This document shows positions 35,356 to 47,535 of a DNA stretch of 64,000 nucleotides, in pieces (the stretch's first letter is position 1; every line of letters begins with the position of its first letter). A program made the position numbers and the translations under genes. The notes beneath the pieces are model-generated. The model was not told where the DNA came from. It did no database searches and saw nothing but the letters and a program-made list of their open reading frames with translations. The DNA comes from Pseudomonadota bacterium (GTDB lineage: Bacteria; Pseudomonadota; Alphaproteobacteria; Micavibrionales; UBA2020): NCBI GenBank assembly GCA_021845905.1, contig JAJZVA010000001.1, forward strand, positions 62,001-126,000. The letters are read 5' to 3'.

Positions 35356-36320
35356 GCGCACAAGGAAACGGCCTCATCGCCGATATCGGCGGCACGAATG
35401 CCCGCTTCGCCCACGTCGGCAAGGACGGCACGGTCTCTGATATCGACGTTCTCGCCTGCGCGGATTACGCCAGCCTGACGCAAGCCGCGAAAGCCTATCT
35501 GGCAAAACACAAGCGCACCGCGGCGCACGCGGCCTTTGCCGTCGCCGCGCCCATTCTTGGCGACCAGATCAGGATGCCGAACCACACCTGGGTCATGTCG
35601 CAAAAGCAAATCAAAGACGACATGAATCTTGAAACCTTGCGCATCGTCAACGATTTCACCGCCGTCGCGCACGGCGTTCCGCTCCTTTCGCCGGAAGACT
35701 ACCGCCAGATAGGCGACGGCGCGGCGCAAAAAAACGCGCCCATCGGCATTATCGGTCCAGGCACCGGCCTTGGCGTCGCCGCCGTCGTGTTCGACGCGCA
35801 AGGCCGCGCGATCCCGGTCACGACCGAAGGCGGCCATGTCACCATGTGCATCAACACGCAGCGCGAGTGGGATATCGTCGCCGAGCTGAAACGCGAAAAA
35901 TATCATCATGTTTCCGCCGAAAGGCTCGTCTCCGGCAAGGGCATCGTCAACATCTATCAGGCGATTTGCGCGCTCGATGGACACACGCCTGAAAAGACGG
36001 ATCCATCGGACATCACGCGCGCCGGCCTCGAAAAATCCTGCCCCGTCTGCGTTGAAACGCTGGATCTTTTCGCGGACCTTCTCGGCACGCTGGCCGGCAA
36101 CGTCGCACTGTCCCTCGGTGCGTTCGGCGGCGTCTATATCGCGGGGGGCATCGTCACCAAGCTCGGTGACTGGTTCAAGGCCAGCCGCTTTCGGGAAAGC
36201 TTCATGAACAAAGGCCGCTCGCGCGACTACCTTGCGCGCATCCCGACTTTCGTCATCACCCACCCTTATCCCGGGTTAGTCGGTTTGCAAAGGCTGGCGA
36301 TGGACGGCGCGCAATGCTAG
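35352..36320 (+). CDS. glk: Glucokinase
   Basis: ATP-dependent hexokinase of the bacterial glucokinase family, 322 residues. Seen: phosphate-1 motif LIADIGGTNARFAHVG, NDFTAVAHG with the catalytic Asp region, GPGTGLGVAAV and VTTEGGHVTM. GTG start inside the stop of the glucosidase gene (GTGA overlap), showing translational coupling. Product glucose-6-phosphate is the substrate of the pgi product encoded just upstream on the other strand. Confidence 0.94.
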   Translation: MSAQGNGLIADIGGTNARFAHVGKDGTVSDIDVLACADYASLTQAAKAYLAKHKRTAAHAAFAVAAPILGDQIRMPNHTWVMSQKQIKDDMNLETLRIVNDFTAVAHGVPLLSPEDYRQIGDGAAQKNAPIGIIGPGTGLGVAAVVFDAQGRAIPVTTEGGHVTMCINTQREWDIVAELKREKYHHVSAERLVSGKGIVNIYQAICALDGHTPEKTDPSDITRAGLEKSCPVCVETLDLFADLLGTLAGNVALSLGAFGGVYIAGGIVTKLGDWFKASRFRESFMNKGRSRDYLARIPTFVITHPYPGLVGLQRLAMDGAQC

Positions 36321-36321
36321 A

Positions 36322-37653
36322 ATGGCTCCCATGAAAGACCTGCAACCTTATGTTCCATGGCTCCGGCACTGGTTTGACGTGATCTCCAAATGGCTTTTCA
36401 CGCATGTGATCTCATGGGATTCCCTGCTGCAAATATCGATTGCCGTCGTCATTTTCTTCATCGCGCGGTTTCTTGCCGGACATAGCGCGGGATGGCTGGA
36501 TACGCGCCTGAAAAAGCCCAACCAGCGTCATGCCGGTTATCTTCACGAATCATACAAGGAAATATTCTTCCTGATTTTCCTCGTCGTGCTTCTCTGGTTC
36601 GCTGCGATCGCCATCCGCAACGCGAAACTGCCCTTCTACATTTTAAGAACGGCCGCAAGCCTTTCCACGGCCTGGGCCGTCATACGCCTCACCTCCAACA
36701 TTATCAAAAGCCTTTTCTGGTCGCGCATTTTCGCCGTCGTTCTCTGGTGCATGGCCGCGCTGAACATCGTCGGCTGGCTCGGGCGGGTCACCGAGATCAT
36801 GGGCAAAACAGCCGTTACGGTCGGGAACTTCAGGCTTTCGCTGTTGCTGGTTGTGAAAAGCCTGTTTGCCTTTTCCATTCTGTTATGGACGGTCAAATTC
36901 CTTTCAACGCTACTGCAGCGCATTTTCCAGCGCGCCGACGGACTGACCCCGTCGCAACGTGTGCTGTTTTTTAAGCTTTCCAATATTTTTCTTTACGCCG
37001 TCGGGATCATCGTCGGCATGGATATCGTCGGCATAGACCTGACGACGCTGACGATGTTCAGCGGCGCGCTCGGCCTCGGCATCGGCTTCGGCCTGCAAAA
37101 GGTGTTCTCCAACCTGATGAGCGGCATCATCCTGCTGCTCGATAAATCCATCAAGCCCGGCGACGTGATCAGCGTCGGCGACACGTTCGGCTGGGTGAAC
37201 TCTCTTGGCGCGCGCCATGTCTCCGTCCTCACGCGCGACGGCAAGGAGCACCTGATCCCGAATGAAAATCTTATCACGCAGACCGTGGAAAACTGGTCCT
37301 ACACGAACAAAAAAGTCCGGATCCGCATTCCCGTGGGCGTTTCCTACGCCGCCGACATGGCGCTGGTGAGAAAGCTTCTTTTGCAGTCGGTAACGGAAAA
37401 CCGGCGCATCCTCAAGGATCCTGAGCCTGTCTGCTACATGACGGGGTTCGGCGACAGCACGGTCAACCATTTACTGCTCGTCTGGATCAGCGACCCGTCG
37501 GATGGCGTGGCGAACGTCATGAGCGAAACCTACTACCGGATATGGGATCTCTTCAAAGAGCACAAGGTCGAACTTCCCTTCCCGCAACGGGACGTGCATC
37601 TCAAGGTCGAGAAGGACTCGCCCGTTATTCAGGCTTTGCGCGAGCGCGTCTGA
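36322..37653 (+). CDS. MscS-family mechanosensitive ion channel
   Basis: Inner-membrane channel-like protein of 443 residues. About six hydrophobic segments precede the MscS pore helix (about 235-265, GALGLGIGFGLQKVFSN, rich in Gly/Ala packing residues). The beta domain follows (DKSIKPGDVISVGDTFGWV, then ERDGKEHLIPNENLI-like with NEN) and a C-terminal alpha/beta domain. Expected to release osmolytes on hypo-osmotic shock. It starts one base after the glk stop and ends 7 bp from the convergent valS; no terminator hairpin fits in that gap. Confidence 0.9.
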   Translation: MAPMKDLQPYVPWLRHWFDVISKWLFTHVISWDSLLQISIAVVIFFIARFLAGHSAGWLDTRLKKPNQRHAGYLHESYKEIFFLIFLVVLLWFAAIAIRNAKLPFYILRTAASLSTAWAVIRLTSNIIKSLFWSRIFAVVLWCMAALNIVGWLGRVTEIMGKTAVTVGNFRLSLLLVVKSLFAFSILLWTVKFLSTLLQRIFQRADGLTPSQRVLFFKLSNIFLYAVGIIVGMDIVGIDLTTLTMFSGALGLGIGFGLQKVFSNLMSGIILLLDKSIKPGDVISVGDTFGWVNSLGARHVSVLTRDGKEHLIPNENLITQTVENWSYTNKKVRIRIPVGVSYAADMALVRKLLLQSVTENRRILKDPEPVCYMTGFGDSTVNHLLLVWISDPSDGVANVMSETYYRIWDLFKEHKVELPFPQRDVHLKVEKDSPVIQALRERV

Positions 37654-37660
37654 TAAAATC

Positions 37661-40318
<2,658 letters not shown>

Positions 40319-40341
40319 CGCTGTCATCCTCACATTTCACC

Positions 40342-40369
40342 GGAGTATTATTTGTAATAAAAATACTCC
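40342..40369 (-). promoter_or_regulatory. Hairpin in the valS 5' leader
   Basis: GGAGTATT/AATACTCC, an 8-bp perfect stem with a 12-base loop, sits about 25 bases upstream of the valS ATG. A second imperfect stem (GAAATGGC/GCCGTTTC on the minus strand) lies just upstream. On the minus strand neither is followed by a T run, so a leader regulatory structure is more likely than a terminator. On the plus strand a T run follows, but no plus-strand gene ends here. Confidence 0.4.
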
Positions 40370-40425
40370 TTTTTTGAAACGGCTTTTATCGCCATTTCAA
40401 GTCATTTTTAACGATATGAAAATTA

Positions 40426-41763
40426 TTAAGGGTTAAGCGGCGACCAGGCTGGGTCGGACGCATCCGTCGGCGTCGGAATCTCATGTTCGTTGAACCCTGT
40501 CAAATCGATCGTGTAGAGACGCGACGAACGTCCGTCTCCATGCGCGCCTGTCGCGACGACCTTGAAAAAGCACAGCACGCGCCCGTTCGGCGACCAGGTC
40601 GGCCCTTCAACGTCGAACCCCTTGGCGATAAGCCGTTCGCCGCTGCCATCGGGATGGATGACGCCGATATAGAATTCGTTTTTATAGATGCGGGTGAACG
40701 CGATGTAGTCGCCGCGCGGCGACCAGACCGGAGACGCGTAGCGCCCCGTGCCGAAAGTGATGCGGTGCGCGCCGGAGCCATCGGAATTCATGACGTATAT
40801 CTGTTGCGAGCCGCTACGGTCGGATTCAAACGCGATATATTTCCCGTCCGGAGAATAAGACGGGCTGGTGCTGATCGAATCCCCATGCGTCAGGCGCGCG
40901 ACCCCGTGATTGCGCAGGTCCATGGTGTAGATGTCGCTGTTGCCGTTGTTGTCCGAAAGGCTCATGACGACCTTGTTGCCGTCCGGAGAAAAGCGCGGCG
41001 CGAACGTCATGCCCGGAAAATCGCCCAAGACCTCCTGCCGTCCGGAATCGATATCATAAAGGTAGACGCGCGGCTTGTTGTGATAATATGCCATATACGT
41101 GATCTGCTGTTCCGTCGGCGAGAAGCGCGGCGTCAGCACCATCGCGCTGCCGTCGGTGAGATAATGGACGTTGGCGCCGTCCTGATCCATGATCGCGAGG
41201 CGGCGCGTGCGGTGACCGTAAGGCCCCGTCTCTGCGACATAGACGATGCGGCTGTCGAAATACCCCTGCTCGCCGGTGATGCGCTTGTAAATCGTGTCGG
41301 CGATGATATGGCCGATGCGCCGCCAGTTGGTCGGCGTCGTCATATAGGCCATGCCGACGAGCTGCTGTTGCGCCTCAACGTCCCACAGGCGGAATTCGAC
41401 GCGCGTGCGGTTGTTGCCGGTGGTGCTGATGGTGCCGGTCACGAGCGCCTGCGCGCCGATCGAGCCCCATGACTTGAAGTCAGGATTTGTCGCCGCCTCG
41501 CTCGTGTTCTGCAGGAAGGATTTCTGATCCAGCGTCTTGAACAGGCCCGAGCCGTCCAGATCGTTCGAGATCACCTTGACAAGGTCCTGCCCCAGCGTCG
41601 GCTGGCCCGCGACGCTCCCGGAAAAGTCCGGGATGGCGATCGGCAACGGCTTGACCTCTCCGCGCGTCACGTCGATTTTGAGATCTGCGCGCGCGGGCAT
41701 TACGCCTGCGCCAAGAAAAACAAAAACGGCCAAAACCGCCAGAACGTGTTTGCGGAGTGTCAT
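40426..41763 (-). CDS. tolB: Tol-Pal system beta-propeller protein TolB
   Basis: Periplasmic component of the Tol-Pal envelope-constriction machine, 445 residues. A signal peptide ends ARA at about 26. The N-terminal alpha/beta domain (about 30-160) precedes a six-bladed beta-propeller with repeated blades such as SPDGKYIAFESDRSGSQQIY, FSPDGNKVVM and SPRGDYIAFTR. The start overlaps the tolA stop (ATGA). Pal, the usual next gene, is absent; valS follows instead. Confidence 0.95.
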   Translation of the reverse strand: MTLRKHVLAVLAVFVFLGAGVMPARADLKIDVTRGEVKPLPIAIPDFSGSVAGQPTLGQDLVKVISNDLDGSGLFKTLDQKSFLQNTSEAATNPDFKSWGSIGAQALVTGTISTTGNNRTRVEFRLWDVEAQQQLVGMAYMTTPTNWRRIGHIIADTIYKRITGEQGYFDSRIVYVAETGPYGHRTRRLAIMDQDGANVHYLTDGSAMVLTPRFSPTEQQITYMAYYHNKPRVYLYDIDSGRQEVLGDFPGMTFAPRFSPDGNKVVMSLSDNNGNSDIYTMDLRNHGVARLTHGDSISTSPSYSPDGKYIAFESDRSGSQQIYVMNSDGSGAHRITFGTGRYASPVWSPRGDYIAFTRIYKNEFYIGVIHPDGSGERLIAKGFDVEGPTWSPNGRVLCFFKVVATGAHGDGRSSRLYTIDLTGFNEHEIPTPTDASDPAWSPLNP

Positions 41764-42545
41764 TGGAACATATCCTTCGGGTTGAAAGTCACTGTCATCG
41801 TATTCCAGATACTATACTTATCAGGCGGAAGATCAAAAGGCGAGCATTTTGGGTTGCGCACAGCCCGCATCGCGCTGTCCGCCACCGAACGAAAAACCGC
41901 GTCGGAATTATAGCGCGCCGTATCGACGATGCGCGCCGACTGCAATGTGCGGTTCTGGTTTATAACCATAAAAATACTCACTGACATATTCTGAATGCCT
42001 TTTGCGCCGATCGGCACGTTCCAGCAACTTTCCAGCTGCGAGCGCAACGCGTCTTCCTCGCTCATCGTCATGCGCTCGCCCAAAGGCGCGTTTTGCCCGG
42101 CTTTTTGCACCTGCTTTGGCGTGCTGTCCTCGAGATTACGCAAGACGGCGGCGAAATCCTGCTGCTGCTCTTTCTTGACGACCTTCGCCGTGTCCTTTTT
42201 CTTCACTTTTTTCGGCAAGGCGTTCTTGTCTATGACCACCGTTTTTTCCGGCGGACGGTCCTGCGGCAGTGGCGGCGCTATCGTCGGCGTCACCGCTTTC
42301 GACGACATGTTGGTCGGCGCCGGCGTTGGATGCTTTGGCGGCGGCTTTTCCTGTTTTGTCTTGCGCACGGCGGGCACAGGCGCGAATCTATTCGTCCGCG
42401 TTTGTTTGGCGATGCTGACGAGATCCACTGTGATCGGTGGCGGCATGTCCGGCACCACGGACGGCAACAGCGGCAAGCCGATGATCGCAATCAGCAAAAT
42501 CATCGCGTGAAAGATTATGGAGCCGTATATCGATGCGCGCCGCAT
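41760..42545 (-). CDS. tolA: TolA-like energy-transducing protein
   Basis: 261-residue inner-membrane protein bridging TolQR to the outer membrane. One N-terminal transmembrane helix (about 8-27), then a Pro/Lys-rich stretch (about 55-140) that spans the periplasm. The C-terminal TolA/TonB-like domain (about 165-261) has RSQLESCWNVPIGAKG and a conserved AVRNPKCSPF segment with a cysteine, as in alphaproteobacterial TolA. Order tolQ-tolR-tolA-tolB is canonical. Confidence 0.88.
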   Translation of the reverse strand: MRRASIYGSIIFHAMILLIAIIGLPLLPSVVPDMPPPITVDLVSIAKQTRTNRFAPVPAVRKTKQEKPPPKHPTPAPTNMSSKAVTPTIAPPLPQDRPPEKTVVIDKNALPKKVKKKDTAKVVKKEQQQDFAAVLRNLEDSTPKQVQKAGQNAPLGERMTMSEEDALRSQLESCWNVPIGAKGIQNMSVSIFMVINQNRTLQSARIVDTARYNSDAVFRSVADSAMRAVRNPKCSPFDLPPDKYSIWNTMTVTFNPKDMFQ

Positions 42546-42561
42546 GCGTCGTCATCCTCCG

Positions 42562-43020
42562 TTATCGCGCTTGCGCAGATGAATCTTCAGAGGCGAGCGG
42601 ATCCGTCACGAGCGCGATTTTGGTAAAACCGGACGTCCCGGCTATCGCCATGACGCGCATGACCTGCCCGTAAGTCAAGTGATGGTCGGCACGGATATAA
42701 ATCCGCTTGTCCGGTTTCTGCTGCGCGATGGCCGTCAGCTTCGCTTTCAGTTCATCCGCCGTCATGCGCGTCCGCCCGATATAAATATGGTCATGCGCGT
42801 CGATAAAAATTTCCAGCGGCGTGTCATCCGGCTTGCTGAGCGCGCGGGCGTGCGCCTTGGGCAGATTGATGTTCACACCGGTCGTCAAAAGCGGCGCCGT
42901 GATCATGAAGATCACCAGCAAAACCAGCATCACGTCCACAAGCGGCGTGACGTTGATCTCCGCCATCACCCTGTGGGGGCGGCGTCCGCCGCGGCGGCTT
43001 CTTTCGAGCTTGACCCCCAT
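42562..43020 (-). CDS. tolR: TolR (ExbD-family) stator subunit
   Basis: 152 residues. A basic N-terminus is followed by one transmembrane helix with the proton-carrying aspartate in [18 protein letters not shown] (Asp in LVDVM). The periplasmic domain ends near VTDP. Works with TolQ as the proton-motive-force motor. Start overlaps the tolQ stop by one base. Confidence 0.94.
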   Translation of the reverse strand: MGVKLERSRRGGRRPHRVMAEINVTPLVDVMLVLLVIFMITAPLLTTGVNINLPKAHARALSKPDDTPLEIFIDAHDHIYIGRTRMTADELKAKLTAIAQQKPDKRIYIRADHHLTYGQVMRVMAIAGTSGFTKIALVTDPLASEDSSAQAR

Positions 43021-43760
43021 TATCTTTTTCCTTGCGCCTCAAGATGACGGCTTAAAATCGAGCCGAATTCGGCGGAAAAAGCCTCGAGGCGGTCGCCATA
43101 CCTGCCGAGATCGGTGGAAAATTTGTTGTAAGCCACCACCGCCGGAATGGCGGCGACAAGGCCGAGCGCCGTCGCGAACAAAGCTTCCGCGATGCCCGGA
43201 GCGACGACGGCAAGGCTGGTGTTCTGCGCGCCCGCGATCGCCGAAAAGCTGTTCATGATGCCCCAAACCGTGCCGAACAGGCCGACGAACGGCGCCGTCG
43301 AACCGACCGTGCCGAGGAAGGTCATGTATTTTTCAAGCAGGTTCACTTCGCGGTTGATCGAAGTCGCCATCGCGCGGTCGATGCGCTGCTGCAATCCGGC
43401 GCGCAGGTCGCCCGCGGCGCCGCTCTCAACCGTCAAATTCCATTCGTTCATGCCAGCGCAGAAGGTGCGCGCCATCGGATCGCCCGGCTTGGCCTGAATG
43501 CGCTTGTAAAGCTTTTCCAGCGCCTCGCCCGACCAGAAGGAGTTTTCGAATTTGTTGGCCTTGGCATTGAGGCTTTTGAAGGTCGCCCATTTGTCGAAGA
43601 TGATCGCCCAGCTCCAGATCGACGCCGAAACGAGGATCAGCAAAATGCACTTCACGATCAGGTCGGCCTGCAAAAACAGCCCCCAGATCGAAAGATCGTG
43701 CACCGCGTGCGAACCCGCAAGCACCACGGAATCCGCGCCTGCAACCGGTAAAGCAACCAT
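43020..43760 (-). CDS. tolQ: TolQ (MotA/ExbB-family) proton channel subunit
   Basis: 246 residues with three transmembrane helices: near 25-50, and two in the second half. The conserved segments [21 protein letters not shown] and [20 protein letters not shown] line the proton path. Forms the motor with TolR. First gene of tolQRAB, 12 bp after ybgC. Confidence 0.95.
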   Translation of the reverse strand: MVALPVAGADSVVLAGSHAVHDLSIWGLFLQADLIVKCILLILVSASIWSWAIIFDKWATFKSLNAKANKFENSFWSGEALEKLYKRIQAKPGDPMARTFCAGMNEWNLTVESGAAGDLRAGLQQRIDRAMATSINREVNLLEKYMTFLGTVGSTAPFVGLFGTVWGIMNSFSAIAGAQNTSLAVVAPGIAEALFATALGLVAAIPAVVAYNKFSTDLGRYGDRLEAFSAEFGSILSRHLEAQGKR

Positions 43761-43772
43761 ATGTTCTTCTCC

Positions 43773-44174
43773 CTAGACTTTTGAGTCGTATATTTTTCTC
43801 ATCTCTTGCGGCAATCTAACAGCTTTGAACGCGCTATCAACACAAACAAGCGTAACCTTGATTTCTGTCAGCAACCTGTCAGCGCAAAAAATACCCTGTT
43901 TGATTTCCATACTCGCGCCGCCAAGCCTGACGATCTCCGACTTTATAGTCAGTTCGTCATCCAGCTTTGCAGGCGCTTTATATTGCAGATCGGCCGCGAC
44001 CACGGCGAAGGCGATGCCTCCTTCACTGAGCAACGGCGCGTGTTCGAATCCCGCCGCGCGCAGCATTTCCGTCCGCCCGCGTTCTGCGAAAGCGAGATAA
44101 CGCGCGTGATAGACCACGCCGCCGGCGTCGGTATCTTCATAGTATACGCGGATTTTCAGTTCATGCGGTGTCAC
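43773..44174 (-). CDS. ybgC: YbgC-type acyl-CoA thioesterase
   Basis: Hot-dog-fold thioesterase of 133 residues with the active-site segment RVYYEDTDAGGVVYHARYL (catalytic Asp and the Tyr/His pair). It hydrolyses short or long acyl-CoA, or acts in phospholipid metabolism, and is usually the first tol-pal gene. Start: GTG 44174 has GAGG 12 bases upstream; another in-frame GTG at 44192 overlaps ruvB more and has no ribosome site. Either way it overlaps or abuts ruvB. Confidence 0.9.
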   Translation of the reverse strand: MTPHELKIRVYYEDTDAGGVVYHARYLAFAERGRTEMLRAAGFEHAPLLSEGGIAFAVVAADLQYKAPAKLDDELTIKSEIVRLGGASMEIKQGIFCADRLLTEIKVTLVCVDSAFKAVRLPQEMRKIYDSKV

Positions 44175-44178
44175 GTCG

Positions 44179-45249
44179 TTACAGATCCTCACTGGACGGA
44201 AGGTCGACCATCAGCGCCATTTGCCTGTCTTTGGCGTTGGTCGGCGGCGGCAGACCGAGATATTTATAGCCGTTGTCGGAGATCATCCGGCCGCGCGGCG
44301 TACGGATGATCAGCCCGCACTGGATCAGATAGGGCTCGACCGTTTCCTCCAGCACGTCACGCTGCTCGGAGAGCGCGGCGGAAATCGTCTCGATGCCCGC
44401 AGGCCCGCCCGCGTAGTTCTCGGCGATGCAATTCATGTAGCGGCGGTCCATGGAATCCAGCCCCTGCTTGTCCACTTCAAGTTTCAAGAGCGCGGCGTCG
44501 GCGATTTTGGCATCGACTTTTTTCACTTTATCCACGGCGGCGAAATCCCGCACCCGTCTGGTGAGCCTGCCCGCGATACGCGGCGTGCCGCGGGAACGTC
44601 GCGCAATCTCGAACGCGCCTTCCGGCGTGATGTCCATGCCGATGATGTTCGAGCCGCGCAAGACGATTTGCGCCAGTTCTTCGGCGGCGTAAAACTCCAA
44701 GCGCAACGGAATGCCGAAACGCTCGCGCAGAGGGCGCGTGATCAACCCCGAGCGCGTCGTCGCGCCGACCAGCGTGAACGGCGGCAGGTCGATCCGCACC
44801 GAACGCGCGGCAGGGCCTTCGCCGATGATCAGGTCGAGCTGGCGGTCTTCCATCGCGGGATAAAGAATTTCCTCCACCGCGGCATTGAGGCGGTGGATTT
44901 CGTCGATGAACAAAACGTCATGCGGCTGCAAATTGGTGAGAATGGCGGCAAGATCGCCCGCCTTGGAGATAATCGGGCCGGAAGTGGCGCGGAAACCTGC
45001 GTTCATCTCGCGGCTGATGATCTGCGCCAGCGTCGTTTTGCCAAGCCCGGGCGGGCCGAACAGCAGGACGTGATCCAGCGGCTCGTTGCGCGCCTTTGCG
45101 GCCTCGATAAAGACTTTCAAATTCTCGCGGGATTTTTTCTGGCCGATGAATTCGTCGATCGAGAGCGGACGGATGGAAAGCTCGTCACCGTCTTTTTCAG
45201 GCTGATAATCGGGCGCTGTTTCACGCCGGGTTTGTGCGTCAGTCGTCAT
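44179..45249 (-). CDS. ruvB: Holliday junction branch-migration helicase RuvB
   Basis: AAA+ motor of 356 residues that drives branch migration on RuvA-bound Holliday junctions. Walker [10 protein letters not shown], Walker [10 protein letters not shown], sensor-1 ATTRSG and the arginine-finger region RPLRERFGI are seen. The C-terminal winged-helix domain ends with [17 protein letters not shown]. 4-bp overlap with ruvA. Confidence 0.97.
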   Translation of the reverse strand: MTTDAQTRRETAPDYQPEKDGDELSIRPLSIDEFIGQKKSRENLKVFIEAAKARNEPLDHVLLFGPPGLGKTTLAQIISREMNAGFRATSGPIISKAGDLAAILTNLQPHDVLFIDEIHRLNAAVEEILYPAMEDRQLDLIIGEGPAARSVRIDLPPFTLVGATTRSGLITRPLRERFGIPLRLEFYAAEELAQIVLRGSNIIGMDITPEGAFEIARRSRGTPRIAGRLTRRVRDFAAVDKVKKVDAKIADAALLKLEVDKQGLDSMDRRYMNCIAENYAGGPAGIETISAALSEQRDVLEETVEPYLIQCGLIIRTPRGRMISDNGYKYLGLPPPTNAKDRQMALMVDLPSSEDL

Positions 45250-45896
45250 GCGCTGAGCTCCTTCAAACTTTCACGAATGAGATCGCCGAGCGGCAGATCG
45301 TCTCCGCGTTCGCGCAACACATCGGCGACGGCGCTGAAAGCCTCACTACGGCCATAGCCGAGATTGATCAGCGCGGAGACGGCATCGTTGCTGGCGGTGA
45401 TCGGCAGTTCCGCCACGGGTGCCGCGCCCTTCTTGTCTTTTTTGCCTGTTGCGGATTGCGCCTGCTGCGTCGCCGCGAGCCCAAGCGCCATCTTGCCCGC
45501 TTTTTCCTTCAATTCGGTGATAATGCGCACGGCCAGTTTTTCGCCGACGCCGTCCGCCATGCGGATCGCCGTTTTGTCTTGCGAGGCGATAACCACCGGC
45601 AAACGGTCTGCGGGCACGGCGGCAAGTATCGATTGCGCCACTTTCGCGCCGACGCCCTGCACGGTGCACAAAATCAAGAACCACTCTTTCTCCGCCGCGT
45701 CTGCAAATCCATAGAGCGTGATCTGGTCTTCGCGCACGATCGTCTCGATCAGCAAACTGACCGGCACGCCCTTTTTCGAGCCGATCTTCGCCAGCGTGCG
45801 GCTGGAGGCGTAAACCAGATAGCCGACGCCGCCCACATCGATGATCACATGGTTGCTGCCGACGCTGTCGATCAAACCTGAAAGTTTCGCGATCAT
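45246..45896 (-). CDS. ruvA: Holliday junction-binding protein RuvA
   Basis: 216 residues. The N-terminal OB domain starts [12 protein letters not shown]. Helix-hairpin-helix motifs are [13 protein letters not shown] and [17 protein letters not shown] flexible linker rich in Lys/Gly/Ala (about 135-160) leads to the C-terminal RuvB-binding three-helix domain with [10 protein letters not shown]. Between an HD-hydrolase gene and ruvB, overlapping both by 4 bp. Confidence 0.95.
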   Translation of the reverse strand: MIAKLSGLIDSVGSNHVIIDVGGVGYLVYASSRTLAKIGSKKGVPVSLLIETIVREDQITLYGFADAAEKEWFLILCTVQGVGAKVAQSILAAVPADRLPVVIASQDKTAIRMADGVGEKLAVRIITELKEKAGKMALGLAATQQAQSATGKKDKKGAAPVAELPITASNDAVSALINLGYGRSEAFSAVADVLRERGDDLPLGDLIRESLKELSA

Positions 45897-46558
45897 GCCG
45901 CCACCCCGCTTGAAAAATCCCCCGAGATTTCCGTTTTCATCTGTTCAAGATAGGATTTCATGAAATCCGCGCGGCGTTTCGCCTCAAGCCTTGCGGTGTC
46001 CGTTTGCATCGTTCCGGCGATTTTGAACAGCTTGACCGGAAAATGGTCCACGGCGAAACACCCATCATCCAGCGGACGCGCCTCCGCCCAGGCGTCGTCG
46101 CCATTGTAATAAGGCCTCTTCAGCAAAGTGGAAACGGAAAAACAACGCGCAATGCCGAACGCGCCCAAGGCATCAAGTCTGTCCGCGTCCTGCACGACTT
46201 TGGCCTCGATTGTTTCCGGTGCGATATTCGCGCTGAAGCTGTGCGCTGCGATGGCATGATGGATGGCGGGCAATTGCTCTTCGGGATAGCCAACCTCGCG
46301 CAAATAAGCGACCGCCGCATCCGCCGACAACCGCGAAGCCATTTTACGGCGCGGATCGTCCTTCGGCACGTTGACGAAGTCATGGAAATACGCCGCCGGC
46401 ATGACCACACGGATATCCGCGCCTTCGGCTTGCGCCAGTTGCAGGGCGGTTTTCACCACCCGGTCGATGTGCAGAACATCGTGCGAGACGTCATCGGCAG
46501 GATAAAGCGTCTTCGCCTTGGCCGCGAACAATTCCTGCCAGCGCGTCATGTCCGTCAT
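45893..46558 (-). CDS. HD-domain phosphohydrolase
   Basis: 221-residue metal-dependent hydrolase of the HD superfamily. The metal ligands appear as HDVLHIDRV (His, about 25), AYFHDFV (His-Asp, about 58) and QDADRLDALG (Asp, about 122), the set seen in YedJ/YpgQ-type nucleotide hydrolases. Substrate unknown. Inserted between ruvC and ruvA with 4-bp overlaps on both sides, so it is translationally coupled to Holliday junction processing genes. Confidence 0.85.
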   Translation of the reverse strand: MTDMTRWQELFAAKAKTLYPADDVSHDVLHIDRVVKTALQLAQAEGADIRVVMPAAYFHDFVNVPKDDPRRKMASRLSADAAVAYLREVGYPEEQLPAIHHAIAAHSFSANIAPETIEAKVVQDADRLDALGAFGIARCFSVSTLLKRPYYNGDDAWAEARPLDDGCFAVDHFPVKLFKIAGTMQTDTARLEAKRRADFMKSYLEQMKTEISGDFSSGVAA

Positions 46559-47061
46559 CGCACACCCCCGCTCATGATACCGCCCATTTTCAAACGGCTG
46601 GCGCTATGATTGGCATGGCAGATGGCGACGGCGAGCGCATCCGCCGCGTCCGTCGAGGCCTCGACGCCGGGCAACAGCGTGCGGATCATCATCTGCACCT
46701 GTTCTTTTTCCGCGTGCCCCGTGCCGACAACGGATTTTTTCACCAGATTGGCGGGATATTCCGACACGGGAATGCCGAACTTCGCCGGCGCGAGGAGCGC
46801 AATGCCGCGTGCAAGGCCTAATTTAAGCGACGATGCGGGGTTTTTGTTCACGAACACTTCCTCGACAGCAGCCTCTTCCGGCAGCCAGATTTTCATTTGT
46901 TGCATCAGCCCGTCGAAAATATCGGCCAGCCGCCGAGCCGACGGCGATTTCGCGCTCGTCATTATCACGCCGTGGGAGACGTGCGAAATTCTGTTGCCCT
47001 GCACGTCGATCAACCCCCAGCCCGTGCGCTGAAGCCCCGGATCTATGCCGATAACCCTCAT
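46555..47061 (-). CDS. ruvC: Crossover junction endodeoxyribonuclease RuvC
   Basis: Holliday junction resolvase, 168 residues, RNase H-like fold. Catalytic acids lie in IGIDPGLQRTGWG (Asp7), the AVEEVFVNKN segment (Glu about 68) and DAADALAVAICH (two Asp about 140). It starts the ruvC-HD-ruvA-ruvB series and follows the small membrane protein gene by 3 bp. Confidence 0.95.
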   Translation of the reverse strand: MRVIGIDPGLQRTGWGLIDVQGNRISHVSHGVIMTSAKSPSARRLADIFDGLMQQMKIWLPEEAAVEEVFVNKNPASSLKLGLARGIALLAPAKFGIPVSEYPANLVKKSVVGTGHAEKEQVQMMIRTLLPGVEASTDAADALAVAICHANHSASRLKMGGIMSGGVR

Positions 47062-47064
47062 GGT

Positions 47065-47535
47065 TTAATCCTCCAGTTTCGCTATTCTGCGGAGATAAAC
47101 GACGAAATCCGGATCCTCACCGGGCAGCAACTCGGGCAGGAAAGCGCGGAAATCAGGCCTCTTGCACCAGAAGAGCATGTAGTCCTCCCATGTCGACCAG
47201 AGGCGTTGCGCTTCCTTGTCCATTTTCTGTTCGTACACCAGAATGAAAGCCTGCTCGAAAAGAGACACGAGCGAGTCGTAGATGTTTTTTTTGCGTTCTT
47301 TTTGTTCGGGCGTAAGGTCCGCGTCGGGAACAGGATTGGTGCGCAAGCGCAGGTCGGAATTGCGGATCAGCAGATCGTTGAACTTCGCGTATTCCTCCGA
47401 GAGCTTCTGGTACATTTCCTCGTTCTTGACCTTTTTGCCCATGCTCTGTTCGTACATGAAAAGCGCGACGGCATAGGGCGCGGAAAGCGCAAGCGCGATG
47501 TTGGCGGCCACCATCCAGAATTCGGAAACGGTCAT
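47065..47535 (-). CDS. Membrane-anchored protein of unknown function
   Basis: 156 residues, not recognised. One N-terminal hydrophobic helix (about 5-27, [22 protein letters not shown]) is followed by a charged, strongly helical region (about 30-100). A tryptophan-rich segment ([16 protein letters not shown]) and the C-terminal RIAKLED follow. Its 4-bp overlap with yebC and 3-bp gap to ruvC make it a real gene of this operon. The cytoplasmic helical domain suggests a scaffold or sensor; no enzyme motif is visible. Confidence 0.7.
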   Translation of the reverse strand: MTVSEFWMVAANIALALSAPYAVALFMYEQSMGKKVKNEEMYQKLSEEYAKFNDLLIRNSDLRLRTNPVPDADLTPEQKERKKNIYDSLVSLFEQAFILVYEQKMDKEAQRLWSTWEDYMLFWCKRPDFRAFLPELLPGEDPDFVVYLRRIAKLED

